DNA of 64,000 bases from Branchinecta lynchi (GCA_023053575.1 JAKZAP010000004.1:25039252-25103251); one strand, 5' to 3'. Shown: positions 22,107-33,180, numbered from the stretch's first letter. The notes: generated from the letters alone by a model not told the origin. Numbers and translations: made by a program.

Positions 22107-23051
22107 ACAAGACCAAAGGTGTCGGTGGGATCCCAAAAATCAAATATTTGATTCAGACAATCGAGTCTTGTCTTCGCCAGATCCAGTCTTGGACAGGCTA
22201 ATCATCAGAGAAAACCAAGTTCAGATATACCTCTATAAACCATATCTATTTTGACGATACTGACCGAGACTTCCTGTCGATTTCCGAGCGAACTACTAGC
22301 CCAGCAAACAAAAAAAAATACAGAAACAAAACCAGCGTATCTCCTTATCCCTATAAAGAGCATCTAATCAACTTTGAATAAAAGTTTGACTTAAAAAAAA
22401 TCCGGTTACAACCGGATTCCGGAAAAATTATATGTCCGGATAAAAAAACATTGTCATAAACCGATTCAGCCTCCCTTCTTACCCCTTAATCTGTCATCTA
22501 CTCGAACTTTTGCTTTTAACAAACTTTCCGGTTTCGGCCGGATTCCGGGCGTACTACTTGTCCGTCGAAAAAATGGTTTTCACCATCGTCTTCAGCATGT
22601 CTTCCTACCCCTAAATCGAACATCTAATCAACTTCAAATAAAACTTTTACTTTTAACAAACTTTCCGGTTTTGGCCGGATTTCGGGCGAACTACTGGTCC
22701 GATGACAAAATAGTTTTCACCATCGTGCTCAGCATGTCTTCTTGCCCCATAATCGACTATCACATTAGCTGTTTCAAAATATTTTGTTTGCCCCCTAATT
22801 TAAACCCCTCCCCCACCCCTAAATGTAGGGCTACAAAGCCCATCTACGAACTTGACTGGTCCGACGACCCAACGAATCCTCACACCAAGTTTCATCAAAA
22901 TATCTCACTCCCTTCGAGAGTTATCGTGCTTACAGACCGACGGACAGACGGACGGACGGACGGACGGACGGACGGACGGACGGACGGACAGACGGACAAC
23001 TTTTGCGATGTCATAGGTATCCCTCCACTTACGTTTTGGGATCCCAAAAAT
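22107..23051 (+). mobile_element. GGGATCCC-family element, copy 2
   Basis: The element starts ACAAGACCAAAGGTGTCGGT then GGGATCCCAAAAATC, and ends TTTTGGGATCCCAAAAATC. Internal tandem units of about 110-150 bp share AACTTTCCGGTTTTGGCCGG, GAACTACTGGTCCG and CATCGTCTTCAGCATGTCTT. A GACGGACG microsatellite (about 22938-22992) lies near the right end, preceded by CCAAGTTTCATCAAAATATC. It is nearly identical in layout to 51518-52716. There is no transposase; the family is unassigned. Confidence 0.75.
22938..22995 (+). repeat. (GACG)n microsatellite
   Basis: About ten tandem GACG tetramers with a few GACA variants. A shorter version lies at the same place in the element copy at 51518-52716 (about 52626-52665). 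It translates as a threonine-aspartate-glycine-arginine repeat, which is not a real protein. Confidence 0.9.
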
Positions 23052-24170
23052 CAGTAGTACTGTTTTGATCTATTGCTATCGTATTATTAGCTAAGTTCTG
23101 TTGTTCTGACTACAAATGAGGATACTTTGAATTGAAACTACTATCTCACTGGACCGGGACCTCAAATGTTTTCTTTTCCCCCGTGTGAAACGACTAAGGA
23201 CGCCTGATCACAAGTTCGCTTTTCTAACTTGAGCCCGAATAGGACCCTCGTAAAGAAGGGACGAACTACCACTATAAGGAAGATCAGCTGACTTACCCGT
23301 ATCCATCCGGTTACGGCAGTCAAATTATCAAAATAATTGATCGTATAAAAATACAAGATAAATAATGAAGCTGACTTTTCAGTTAAACTTTAAGATAGGG
23401 AGAGGAAATTACGATACAAAGAAGCTGACAGATCGCGCGCATGCCCTCGTCGGTGAAGATCGACAAAATCCTTCAGTTAAAACAATCGATCTCAAGGATG
23501 CACAAATACTTTGGCGATGATAAATTACCGTGGGAATTTCGTACTTTTACTTTTATTTCAATATCTGACCAACTACAGACCGGAAACCTCAGAGAGCTGT
23601 AAAAAAGATCTCATCCGAAGCAAAGCAAATTGACGGCTGTGAAAAATCTGACAAGCGAGTTCTAAAAATTATCGATATAGTGTCAAGATTTAGCCAAGCC
23701 TGGTTCTTCATCAACTACAAAATTGTACAACATCTGTTGTGGACTGTCCTCTGGCACGGCAATATATCACTTCCGTGATTTTGCGCTATTTGAAAAGTAG
23801 GGCACTGCTTGATGGTCCGAAGCGGCAACGACGTCGTTCCATCTATAAATTAATTACTTTTCTTCCCACTTTCCGGGTCCCACAACAGTGTGGTAATGAA
23901 ACATCGTGAAAGTGAGATGCTCACTATCGAAACTGTCACTTTTTACGAGTAATTTATTTGTTAAATAAACTCTGTTTAGCTTTTTGTCAAACTTTCCAGT
24001 CCCACAACAGTAATGGTGTAAAATACTCTGAAAGTGAGATGATCGACAGATGGAAACTACCACTTTTAAACGCGTACTTTATTCAAAAAAGTTTTTTTTT
24101 TCATTTTATAACGATGTGGACTAGTCATTGCACGTTGTATATAACTCGATTTAGTAATTCACAGTTCAGA
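23052..24170. other. Region downstream of the PTB gene, repeat fragments
   Basis: A fold-back-family fragment lies around 23210-23320 (TGAGCCCGAATAGGACCCTC and AGCTGACTTACCCGTATCC). A direct duplication occupies about 23868-23955 and 23985-24073, sharing TCCCACAACAGT and GAAAGTGAGATG. No gene was recognised. The last part may include the 3' UTR of the PTB gene. Confidence 0.4.
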
Positions 24171-24172
24171 TT

Positions 24173-24867
24173 TCATGCTTCTGAGTCATCTTCAACGGAC
24201 TCGAGCTCGTTAGCAATGACGTCAGGAGGCCGCAAGTCGATTGCGAACTTTTTTGGTTTCAGTTTCTCCCCGTTCTGTGCAGAAACTCGGCTGAAGGTCT
24301 GGAAGGCAGACGCCAGCGCGAAGGTGAGACGCCGAGCGTTGTTCCGACTGTCACAGACGAATGCGTGGCATTCGAAGGGGTAGCGCCCATCACGGAGAGC
24401 AGCGCCCGCGGCGGCAGTTTCACAAACGACGATCATAGCGAAAACACGTGTGTACACCACATCCTGAACACCATAAGAGATAGTATCAATTGGGTATAGT
24501 CCGGCGATAAAGCTCTTGTTCACATTGCCAGGTAGGTCGTTGAGGGTCACTCCTTCGTCAGACACTCGAAGCTCAATGTAGGGCAATTGTGTTCCTGGCT
24601 TTAAATTCTTTGCCATATTCACCATCTCATCAACGGGCTTTCGGGTGTTCTTGATACCCCACAGTCCCCGGGCTTCTCTTTTGCCCAAATACTTGACGGT
24701 GAAAGACTGTGGTAACTTGGTTTCGTCATTCACGTTTGATTCATGCTCCATCATATTCCGTGGGCCTTCTGTATCGACTGAAGTGAGGCCTCCGTTGGAA
24801 GATCGACCATCGCGACTAGGGTCGTGATACCGCATTTTCAATGAGTCTGGCATTGCCAGAGGTTTCT
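24173..24867 (-). CDS. PTB/PID-domain adaptor protein, 3'-terminal exon
   Basis: The frame runs from an acceptor (TTTCCTCTTTTAG, ending at 24868) to a TGA stop at 24173-24175. It contains an ATG at 24853 after four upstream codons (KPLA), so the true start may be in an upstream exon. From that ATG the protein has 226 residues. A phosphotyrosine-binding domain starts at about residue 51 with SFTVKYLGKREARGLWGIK and runs through PYIELRVSDEGVTLNDLPG and a YGVQDVVYTRVFAMIVV strand to a C-terminal helix (LTFALASAFQTFSR). Family knowledge: PTB domains bind NPxY-type or phospholipid ligands at membranes. The tail EDDSEA is acidic. I recognise the domain but not the orthologue. A MITE (25027-25196) lies in the presumed upstream intron. 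Confidence 0.85.
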
Positions 24868-25026
24868 CTAAAAGAGGAAATTTGGTTCAGTTATTCAGTT
24901 AGAACATGCCTGCATGACGCATATTTACGAGCAAACTTGTTATCGTTGAATTCAAACCTCGGTTCGAGGAAGTCGTGTTTGGTACCAATCTTCTCTGCTA
25001 GCCCAGTTCGCTACTTTAACCACCCA

Positions 25027-25196
25027 ACAATGTAAAAAGATTTTCTGTATAAAGATTAAAGTTAACGGAAGTATTGGCTACTCGGAATATTCTTATCTCG
25101 AAGCAGATAAGATTAATACCAAATAGAGATAAGATGAATCCGAGTAGAACTACTGCAGTTAACTTTGATCTTTATAAGGAGAAACTCTGTACAGTG
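25027..25196. mobile_element. Palindromic MITE, CACTGTAAAAAG family, copy D
   Basis: The left end CAATGTAAAAAGATTTTCTG and right end AGAAACTCTGTACAGTG bracket an imperfect palindrome (AAGTTAACGGAAGTATTGGC against TACTGCAGTTAACTTTGATC). It lies just upstream of the PTB exon, most likely in an intron of that gene. Confidence 0.8.
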
Positions 25197-25199
25197 AAC

Positions 25200-26540
25200 T
25201 GAATTTTCCGATTATTTTTCCGACTTATTTAATTTCAATTCTCACAATGTCTCAAGGTTTTTCTTTTGTGTTTTCTCGACCTTCTCCCTTAATTTGGTGT
25301 CGCTTTTGTTCCTTGCTTCGTATGATGCTAAAGGGCACCTTTTCTGGTCAAAGTGATAGACTCATCAGCAGTCAGGGAAGTACTATTTTATTTCTTTTTT
25401 TTCAACAGGTCGTAACGATTTTCTATCTATGTGTGTCTATCTTGGGGTCATCTAGTTGAAATCCAAAAAATTTACAAGGGTCACGAGAACATCGAGATAT
25501 GAGTAACGAAGAAAATGTTATCATGGGCCCGTGCTTTTATTGAAGTCGCTGCTTTAATGGAGTCACGGGATTGTCATCTCGACAATCACACTGTTGTTCG
25601 TATTTTGCGTGTCTCAATGCTATCATGAAGTGGCGAACCTAGAAGGAGGACTTGAGTCCGCGACCCTGGACCCTTGTCCTCGCATCTGAGTTTTACTTGG
25701 TTGGAATTTAGACTAGAAGCAACCTCGACCTGTTTTTCCTAAGCAGTCATAATTACCTGACCCGATTAACATTCTAACACGAATAAATATAACTTATGCG
25801 TTGGTATTATTTTATTTGTTTACTAAATTTTCAAGGAACCAAAATTGTTTATGAATTTTATAGGAGATTGTCTAAAGTAATAGTATTTGCATGTCAGTAT
25901 GATTTTGTTCACGTCTCCTTTGCTCGAAGAATTTTTAGAAAAATAGAGTGAATTGAACTGAATGCATCACCTTCTCTAGGTCACGAGCCTGTCATTGAAA
26001 AAAAGATTGACTCCGGATTAAACCGTGTTGGGCCCCTAGTGAGTCCCAATTTCGGGGCCTCCGTCAAAAATTGGCCAATACGCGGGGCCCAAGTGGAATG
26101 GGGCCCACAGGCATGAGGTACCTACTCTGCCTATTAGGCAATTCGGCACTGAAAGTAGCCTAAGGTAATGAGAGGGATCGTAACAGCTATATCCTACTGA
26201 AAATAATTGTTATATTAGAAACATTCCTAAAAAGTAAAGCAAATAAATTATGTTGGGATTTAGGGTTTAGACCCATATGCTTATCCTTTTGAAAACATTA
26301 TAAAAATGACAGAATAGCTTACTTATGTCCTGTTGTGACTGTTCGTGTTATCCTTTTGCAAAGCATAACAGTGACGACGGCTTCAAATGTTATAGAATGT
26401 TTTAAGTTGAATGTTTTTACAAAAGAACGACAGTTCTTTATAAGAGTCTTATAAGAAAATAAACACAAGGACGCGCACCAGTTTTATGAAGTTCCTAAAA
26501 GACCAGCGTCTCTTTAAATGTTAGTTTTAATGTCTCGATC
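25200..26540. other. Stretch with no recognised feature
   Basis: No domain-bearing frame, RNA gene or element end was found here. Introns or upstream sequence of the PTB gene could lie in this interval. Confidence 0.35.
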
Positions 26541-26547
26541 TGCACAG

Positions 26548-26674
26548 ACACAATCGCGAGAATCCGGCACCCGACAAAAATGAAGAGGAGCCCTTAGTGG
26601 CAGAGCAAAATTTCGTTGATGAAAGGAATCTCGTCGGTGGCGCTGGTAAAAAGACAAACAAAAAGTCTAGCTAG
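26548..26674 (+). CDS. Possible terminal exon, acidic then lysine-rich
   Basis: An acceptor-like TCTGCACAG ends at 26547. The frame then stays open for 41 codons to a TAG stop at 26672-26674. The peptide includes PDKNEEEPLVAEQNFVDERN and ends GGAGKKTNKKSS. No domain is visible. The opposite strand of the same DNA has a better acceptor (GTTTGTCTTTTTACCAG, about 26645-26660) and a short open frame (ATDEIPFINEILLCH then stop), so the coding strand is uncertain and either call may be chance. Confidence 0.2.
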
Positions 26675-26815
26675 CTTTTGAGATCAGTAGTCATCAGTAC
26701 TGGTGTCATAAATGCTCTCGAAACATTTTTTTGTTGGCTAGTGAATTTATTTTTATCAGGTTTTCTAGTCTGAAGAATTTATATTTTTCCCTCTGCGTGT
26801 AAACATAACCTTGTC

Positions 26816-27283
26816 ATGAACATCGGATTCCGTTCAAGTTTTCCTGTACTTGTAAACGCTGCGTTAGCCGCAAGAAAAAAACTTACGGAATATTCCCATT
26901 CTTTTTGCCAACTAGCTAGCAGTCAGAATCCAACATATATCACTTTTGGTTCACAACAATCTAAGCACGAAGTTGACAGCGGTTCAGTTAGCAAGAAGCA
27001 GCATCTGTCGAGTGCAACCTATTCTTTACCACTGGCATATTGTTTTTGGTACATCTTCCCGATTCGCCAGTTAGCAATCACGAGTCAGTCCCACTTTGTT
27101 GCAGTGCCTGGAAGCCTCTCTCAAGACAAAGTACGCAACTGTACTTTGATCAATTGCTATACTCAACTCAAAAGAAATGAGGTCTCCACGTTTTGTGTTT
27201 CGGACAAAGACGAGTGTCGAAAGTTCGGCATTGACCGCTTGAACGGTGCTCGAACAGTTCGTCTCGGGGCACCTAGATCCTAG
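26816..27283 (+). CDS. Unrecognised 155-codon open frame
   Basis: This uninterrupted frame starts MNIGFRSSFPVLVNAALAAR and ends RTVRLGAPRS. Among frames here that I could not tie to repeats or known genes it is the longest. I see no domain, signal peptide or homologue. A 93-codon antisense frame overlaps its 3' half, and both may be chance. A retained-intron or pseudogene origin is equally possible. Confidence 0.15.
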   Translation: MNIGFRSSFPVLVNAALAARKKLTEYSHSFCQLASSQNPTYITFGSQQSKHEVDSGSVSKKQHLSSATYSLPLAYCFWYIFPIRQLAITSQSHFVAVPGSLSQDKVRNCTLINCYTQLKRNEVSTFCVSDKDECRKFGIDRLNGARTVRLGAPRS

Positions 27284-27499
27284 GCCGGACGATCGGTCCC
27301 GCAGATTTTCTTTATTCGAAGACGATTTTGTCACGAGGATGATTCGTACCACGCATGTTTCATCATAAAGAGATGACCACTAACCATCGGTATTCCTATT
27401 TGTCCGTAGCTTACATTCCCGACTGGCGACGGAAGGAAAATGGCTGTACTAAAGACTAAAATAGTACCAGGATCTAATATAATTTAGTAGGTACTAGCT

Positions 27500-27750
27500 T
27501 CACTTCGGTCGGTCTATACCTATATATATATGCACATATATGCATATATATGTAATATATGGTATGTATAAGGCTATACAAATTTGAATGAATGACTAAA
27601 TTCGGTTTGTAAGCCGTCACATGGTCACAGGGACACAAGGCGGAGTATGAACTAGGAAAAAGAGGAAAGATGAAACGATAAAAACAACAATACTAAATAT
27701 AAATATTTGTAATATATATATATGCATATGTATATATATATATATATATC
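27500..27750. repeat. (TA)n and (TATATG)n low-complexity tracts
   Basis: TATATATATGCACATATATG (about 27524 onward) and a second TA tract (about 27712-27749) flank ~150 bp of ordinary sequence. The second tract directly abuts the truncated left end of the ACCGAAT-family element, whose first bases are lost. Confidence 0.8.
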
Positions 27751-29116
27751 GCAAGGGGGGGGTGCAGCACCCCCCCCCCACCTTTTTGAGATTGAGGCCC
27801 AAAATTTTACTAAAATTGTTCGGTATTTTTTCGATAGCAGAATTGTTCGATATGTTTACGGGGATTCGGTAGTTATTCAAAATCCTAAATAGGCTATATG
27901 TACAGATCTCTTCGGTATAATGATCGGGATTCGGTATAATTGCCAGTATTCGGTAGTTATCACGAATTTGGTGAGATAATTTACTGAAATCATTTGGTAA
28001 TTTTTCGATGCCGGAACTATTCGGTATGTTTATGGAGATTCGGTACACAGAATCCCGAATAAGCTATTGGTTCAAAATTATTCGGTATCCTGGTTAGGAT
28101 TCGGTAAATTATTCAGTATAATTTCCAGGATTAGGAAGTTAACAACGAATCCTGACTTTGTTCCATTTTCGACGAAAGTATACCGAATATGAAAATTGTT
28201 TGGTAGTCTTTCGACACCAAAACAATTCGGTATAGTAACCGGGATTCGGTAGTTATACAGAATCCCGAACATGCTATCGGTCTCAACTTACTCGGTATAA
28301 TAACTGGGATTCGGTAACTTATTCGTTAAAACTGCCAGGATTCGGAAACTAACACGAACCTCAGAAGAGGTCGAATGAAGCACTGGTCGCAGACAAATGG
28401 GATGATCTGTGATACCATCGATAGTCCTTACTTTTATTTTGGATCCCCAAAAGAATATCTAATCATAAATATTTCGAAAATTCCGACTGCAGCACTTTTC
28501 GTAATATTCTCTATTTTGTGGAAGGGCGCGTCATTTGACGGGGGTTTTAAGCAAGTTTTAGGATGGAGGTTTTGAAACATCAAAAGCTAGAATTTGGATG
28601 GAAATTAAATTTGGGAGGAAAAATCAAAAAGAATTTCGCCTGCGGCGCTCGTTGTGGGATATTAACTAGACGACAGTTGCTGCTGCTGCCGGAACGTTGC
28701 TCCGTCCGGTTTCTGGAACTTCTTAGAGTCTCGGTATTTAATCAACGGTAAATGATAGAATTTGTCAAAGAAGCAGTTAAATTTTAGCGTACAGAAAACA
28801 AAAAATGGATTTCAAAAATTTTCGCCTGCGGCGCTCGATTTAGTATTCTGTTGGCTACAATAGATAGAAGCTGTTACTGCAATCATGCCCGGCAGTATAT
28901 TCCACATTTGGGCTTCGCCAAAACGCCGCCTAATAGTTGGCTTAACGTCTTTCATGCTGTCCTTTATTGTTACTCTTCCTACGTAATCGTTTCTGTTCCA
29001 GAATTTAAAGCTCGAATTATTAGTTCTAGGATTCGGTAAAATTTTGGAAAGATTCGGTAAAATTTTGACTCTGCACCCCCCCCCCCCCCACCGAAAATGC
29101 ACTTGCGACGCCCCTG
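27750..29116 (-). mobile_element. hAT-like ACCGAAT-family element, copy 1 (left end truncated)
   Basis: The right end CACTTGCGACGCCCCTG matches, inverted, the left end of the copy at 40312. The left end starts only at CGCAAGGGGG, abutting a TA tract, so ~11 terminal bases are missing. The interior is dense in TTCGGTA/TACCGAAT motifs between 27790 and 28370, followed by GCGCCGC-containing units. A minus-strand frame at 28812-29102 matches frames in the other two copies. A second partial fragment (GCCCAGATTTTACCGAAAGG) follows to about 29155. Confidence 0.8.
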
Positions 29117-29155
29117 GGTGGGGGGGGCAAGCCCAGATTTTACCGAAAGGATTTA

Positions 29156-29790
29156 ACCCATTAATAAAAAGAAAGAGAAAACCGTGATTTTCGGGGTTTT
29201 TTCTTGATCAACTAATTATCCCTCTAGGATGATGTGTGAGGGATGAATATAAATTCGGATATTGCGGTTGCACTTCCGGCAAACCGTCCTCAGTGAAAAA
29301 AAAAACTAAATCATAAAATCCAACACAATACCAACAGAAAAGTGATGCGGGACCAACAAAACATACAACGATATGTAACTAAAAACCAGAAAACAAAACT
29401 GATTGAAACGACAAACAAATTCAAATAAAATAACCAATATTAAAATGTGTGTGTTAAAAGTGATTATTTTACAATTCTGAATTGTGTGTCTATTTACAAT
29501 TTACCAATTCCCCGGGAAGCCGCAGAAGCTTTCACCCAGCCATTATATAATCCTTCGCTTTACCCATCACTGTACAAATAATTTCACAGAACTCAAGACC
29601 ATTTTAATCCACAAAAAGCGACAAATATATATATATATCTATATGTCTGTCCAATACGATCCTGAGACCCTATGTCTACCCCCCCCCCCCCCCCGTGAAC
29701 TTTCTATATGAATTTTACAAGCAGCATACAAGGCGCGCTATGGCAAACAAAAATAGTAGCAAATTATTCTTTGACGAGTAAATCGCGGGA
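29156..29790. other. AT-rich stretch with no recognised gene
   Basis: A short TA tract (about 29623-29642) and a C run (about 29680-29694) are the only notable features. Confidence 0.4.
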
Positions 29791-30300
29791 CCATTCTTCC
29801 TAGGACGAATTGTCTCTCAGCCGAGTGGGTATGGGAAAAATCCTCTGTGCCGATCCGGGAAAGAATTTTCTCAAGACACATTGCGCGCAACCTTTCAGAA
29901 TGGGTAAGCTCTGTTCGAACTAAGACGTTTGCGGTGCCGAGCACAAGAAAACAGGGTTATGTTGCGGCTACAAGTTCAGGATTTTCCAGACGGATTTTCT
30001 GCACTTCCATCATCAAGATGACAAATCTAAACAACTGCACTGTAAAAAAAAACTCTTGCAGTATTTGCTACTGGGATTACTCTTATCTTTATTGAGATAA
30101 GGTTACCCCTAATTCGGATTAATCTCATCCGAATTGAGATAAGATTAATCCCAGTAGCAAATACTGCATCCTTATTCGGAGACACTTTTTACAGTGTGGT
30201 GAGGGTGACGAAAATCCTGGCAGAAATCCCAGCCCGAGAGCACCGAACCCTGATCATCTGCCCGCAACACAAAAATTGTGGACTCGACCCACAAATGGAA
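29790..30300. repeat. Dispersed repeat interrupted by a MITE
   Basis: The left part carries GTTCAGGATTTTCCAGACGG then TTTTCTGCACTTCCATCATC. The right part carries GACGAAAATCCTGGCAGAAA and CCCTGATCATCTGCCCGCAA. The same order, without the MITE between, is seen in diverged form at 32320-32530 and 41815-42010, and partly at 19260-19410. The MITE at 30038-30196 therefore inserted into an older repeat. Confidence 0.5.
30038..30196. mobile_element. Palindromic MITE, CACTGTAAAAAG family, copy E
   Basis: The ends CACTGTAAAAAAAAACTC and GACACTTTTTACAGTG are well preserved. Inside, GCAGTATTTGCTACTGGGAT is mirrored by ATCCCAGTAGCAAATACTGC, so this copy is the closest to a perfect palindrome. TG flanks both ends. 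Confidence 0.85.
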
Positions 30301-31225
30301 CGTCTCAGAAACACCGTTAAAACTACGAATGTTTAAAAATAAAATACTGACAAATACTCAAAATATTACTTACTTACGTCCTTACAATTCTGTATAAGAA
30401 GGGTCCTCAGTTTTATATCTATATGCTGGTAAAGTAGCCAAGTCTGTTAATTTTTACTTTAATTTGCTGTCACATTCAAGCCGCAAAATCGAAAATCAGA
30501 CCGACGTTTGTTTGTTAAATTCGCGCCACAAAAACCTTATTAGTTGTGGAAACGTAATTGTGCGCCACTGTGCCACACAAACAGACCTTTGTGGGGTCAC
30601 AGAGAAGCGTCTTTGGTAGTCAGGTCGGTTTGTTATCAAGTTTCCTGTTTCTCTTGATTTCCGACCAATTAATCCACCCAAGAAGAGGACTGACAACTTT
30701 TTTTTCTTCTACGTCAATGGTCTAAAAATTTGACACAAGCATTCTGACATCATTGAATTTTTAATCCACTCCTCCACCCGTAAGCACTGAGGTGGCACCC
30801 ATCTAGAACATCTTTTACCTCTGTGTTGAACAAAAGAATATCTATGCCAAAGTAAAATTAATTATTATTATTAATATTAATATTATTTATTTGAATCCTT
30901 CAAAACTGAAGAGTTGTGTATTAAAAGGAACAACAACATGTCAATCTCACACACTTACATACTAATAAACAGCTGACCGTTAAAGAGAAATTCGCTACTA
31001 AATCTACAACGAAATACAACGGAAAAACATAGTTCAAAAGAAACAAACTAATCAAGGAGTTTTTTTTTATGAAAAAATGAAAAAGGTTGTGATGAAGAAG
31101 AATGTTGACAGACTTTTTATGAAAGTTTTGGATTTTACTATTTAAAGTTCCAAAGGATTCTTCACTTGAAGTTAAAATTAGAAGTAGGAATTTGGAGAAT
31201 ATATAATAAGCAACTTTTAACGCAG
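30300..31225. other. Stretch with no recognised feature
   Basis: An AT-rich simple stretch (ATTATTATTATTAATATTAA, about 30858-30890) is present. No gene, RNA or element end was recognised. Confidence 0.4.
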
Positions 31226-31427
31226 AAAGTTCAGAAGGACAGGAAGAAGAAAAGGAAGCAGACGGAAAAAGAATGTGAGGCAGACATAGGAATACCTATG
31301 TCAACTTCCATTAAGTCTTCCAAGCAGTTCCTGATTACAGACAGACAGACAGATACTATACATCCACCCCTGTAATTCGCTTTAGTTCCTGAAGTTCGTA
31401 AATGAAAACAAAAGTTTTTTTCTTTAC

Positions 31428-31572
31428 CTCCGATGCTGACGCCCATTGGTTCGGTCTGGTCACGATGGCTCCACACATCCGACTGCTGCTGCGGTTCAGT
31501 CATTTTTTGGTTCTCGCGACCTACTGTTAGATAATAAATGATTAACGCTGACAGAAGAAAACGAAGAGCCAT
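31428..31572 (-). CDS. Possible first exon of a secreted protein
   Basis: On the minus strand an ATG at 31572 opens MALRFLLSALIIYYLTVG, a short basic start and a hydrophobic core typical of a signal peptide. A polar stretch follows (ENQKMTEPQQQSDVWSHRDQ), and the frame runs into a splice donor, GGAG|GTAAAG, at 31428/31427. The frame gives 48 codons plus one base. A signal peptide followed by a donor is the usual layout for a small secreted protein. No second exon was identified and no family is recognised. Confidence 0.35.
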
Positions 31573-31699
31573 AAATTGCCATTAGTAATATTTTTTTTTT
31601 CAATAATACTTTAGCAGGTAATATACTTAAGCAGCCCTCTTGGTTGTTTTGGACGAAAAGAAGATAGTGTAAGAGAGTTATAGTGTAAGGAAATAGGGT

Positions 31700-31726
31700 A
31701 ATTTTTTTTTTTGGGGGGGGGGGGCT
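31700..31726 (+). repeat. T-run to G-run junction
   Basis: About 11 T are followed directly by about 12 G. Two similar junctions lie inside the array at 56780-58600. No function is inferred. Confidence 0.8.
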
Positions 31727-31920
31727 GACAAGACAAAGCTCACAGCCTTCCCGTCGACATTTGAAAATAAACTCCCTCTTTCTTTATTTTTTTTTTTTTA
31801 CTTGATACCGTACTTATTTTATTAATAAACACAATTTATCTCTTTTCTATTTACATCTACTGCACTACTAGAAAAACCTACGTTTTTGCTGGCGTGCAGT
31901 AGTAAAAGTTAACCATTTTC

Positions 31921-32190
31921 TAAACAAACCGACAAACAACATAATAAATAACTAATAAAAAATAAAAAAAAAGAACAAGAAAAAACAAGAACAGACCACA
32001 AAAAAACAGACCAAACTCATTCACATTATCACCTCCAAAATAAACATATACCTCCCAACAACCCTACTCCCTCCCTACCACCCATCCAACAATTCCTCCA
32101 ACCACCCCCAACCAAACGTTCCTCCCTACCAACCAGATCGCCCTACCTCCCTACTACCCCCTACCCCCTAACAAATAACATACCCACTTC
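31921..32190 (+). other. G-depleted, A/C-rich strand-asymmetric tract
   Basis: Over ~270 bp the plus strand is almost free of G. It first runs A-rich (AATAACTAATAAAAAATAAA) and then C/A/T-rich (CCCTACTCCCTCCCTACCAC). The minus strand is correspondingly T/G-rich and would be a very long pyrimidine-poor or G-rich transcript. No tandem period is obvious. Confidence 0.7.
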
Positions 32191-32319
32191 TCAGAGGGCA
32201 TGTCACTGCAAGTTTCTCCACGGTTTTGCTCTACTCACAGAGATTGCTTTTGGGCAGGTGTAGATGACACATCTGAATGCACGACACAGCTAATAGTGTT
32301 TCGTCAATGACTTTTGTGG

Positions 32320-32530
32320 TTGGCAGATGGTTTTTCGGACGCATTTTTTTCGTTTTCATCATCGAATAATTGTAACTTGTGCTCATGAAATGTATAAGGG
32401 TGCCCAGCCCTGAATCTTGGCAGGAACTCCATCCCCCGCCCGCTCGACCTTGATCATCCGTCTAAATCGTTCGATGTGCGCAAGTAGCGCCGTCGACGAT
32501 GAATGAGCAACAATGAAACCCGGCTGGGGT
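32320..32530. repeat. Fragment of the dispersed repeat seen at 29790-30300
   Basis: Phrases CATCATCGAATAATTG, AATCTTGGCAGGAACTCCA and CTTGATCATCCGTCTAA follow the same order as in 29990-30290. It ends where the GGGATCCC-family element begins (32545), so it is probably the target of that insertion. Confidence 0.45.
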
Positions 32531-33180
32531 TGAAGAGATAGCAGTTTTTGGGATCCCAAAACGTAAGTGGAGGGATACCTATGACATCGCAAAAGTTGTC
32601 AGTCTGTCAGTCCGTCTGTAAGCACGATAACTCTCGAAGGGGATGAGATATTTTGATGAAACTTGGTGCGAGGATTCGTTGGGTCGTCGGACCAGTCGAG
32701 TTCGTAGATGGGCTTTTTAGCCCTACATTTAGGGGTGGGGGAGGGGGTTCAGATTAAGGGGCAAACAAAATATTTTGAAACAGTTAATGTGATAGTCGAT
32801 TATTGCGTAAGAAGACATGCTGAAGACGGTGGTGAAAACCATTTTCTCGACGGACAAGTAGTTCACCCGGAATCCGGCCGAAACCGGAAAGTTTGTTAAA
32901 ATTAAAAGTTTTATTTCGAGTTGATTATATGTTCGATTTAGGGCAAGAAGACATACTGAACACTTATGCGAAAACAATTTTCTACCCGAACATGTAGTTC
33001 CCACGGAGTCCGGCCCAAACCGGAAAATTGTTAGAAGTTAAAGTTTTATTTCTAGTTGATTAGATAACCAATTTCGGGGTAAGAAGAGATGCTGAATCCG
33101 TGTGTGACAATCATATTTTACCCGGACATATAGTTCGACCGGAATCCGGCTGGAGTCGGAAAATTTGTTATTAAGTTAAA

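Noticed and set aside
22671..23057. 128-codon frame with a threonine-aspartate-glycine-arginine repeat
   Set aside because: It is the translation of a GACG microsatellite and of the end of a repeat element that recurs at 51518-52716.
23958..24383. 141-codon plus-strand frame
   Set aside because: It is antisense to the PTB exon, whose minus-strand frame has a recognisable domain.
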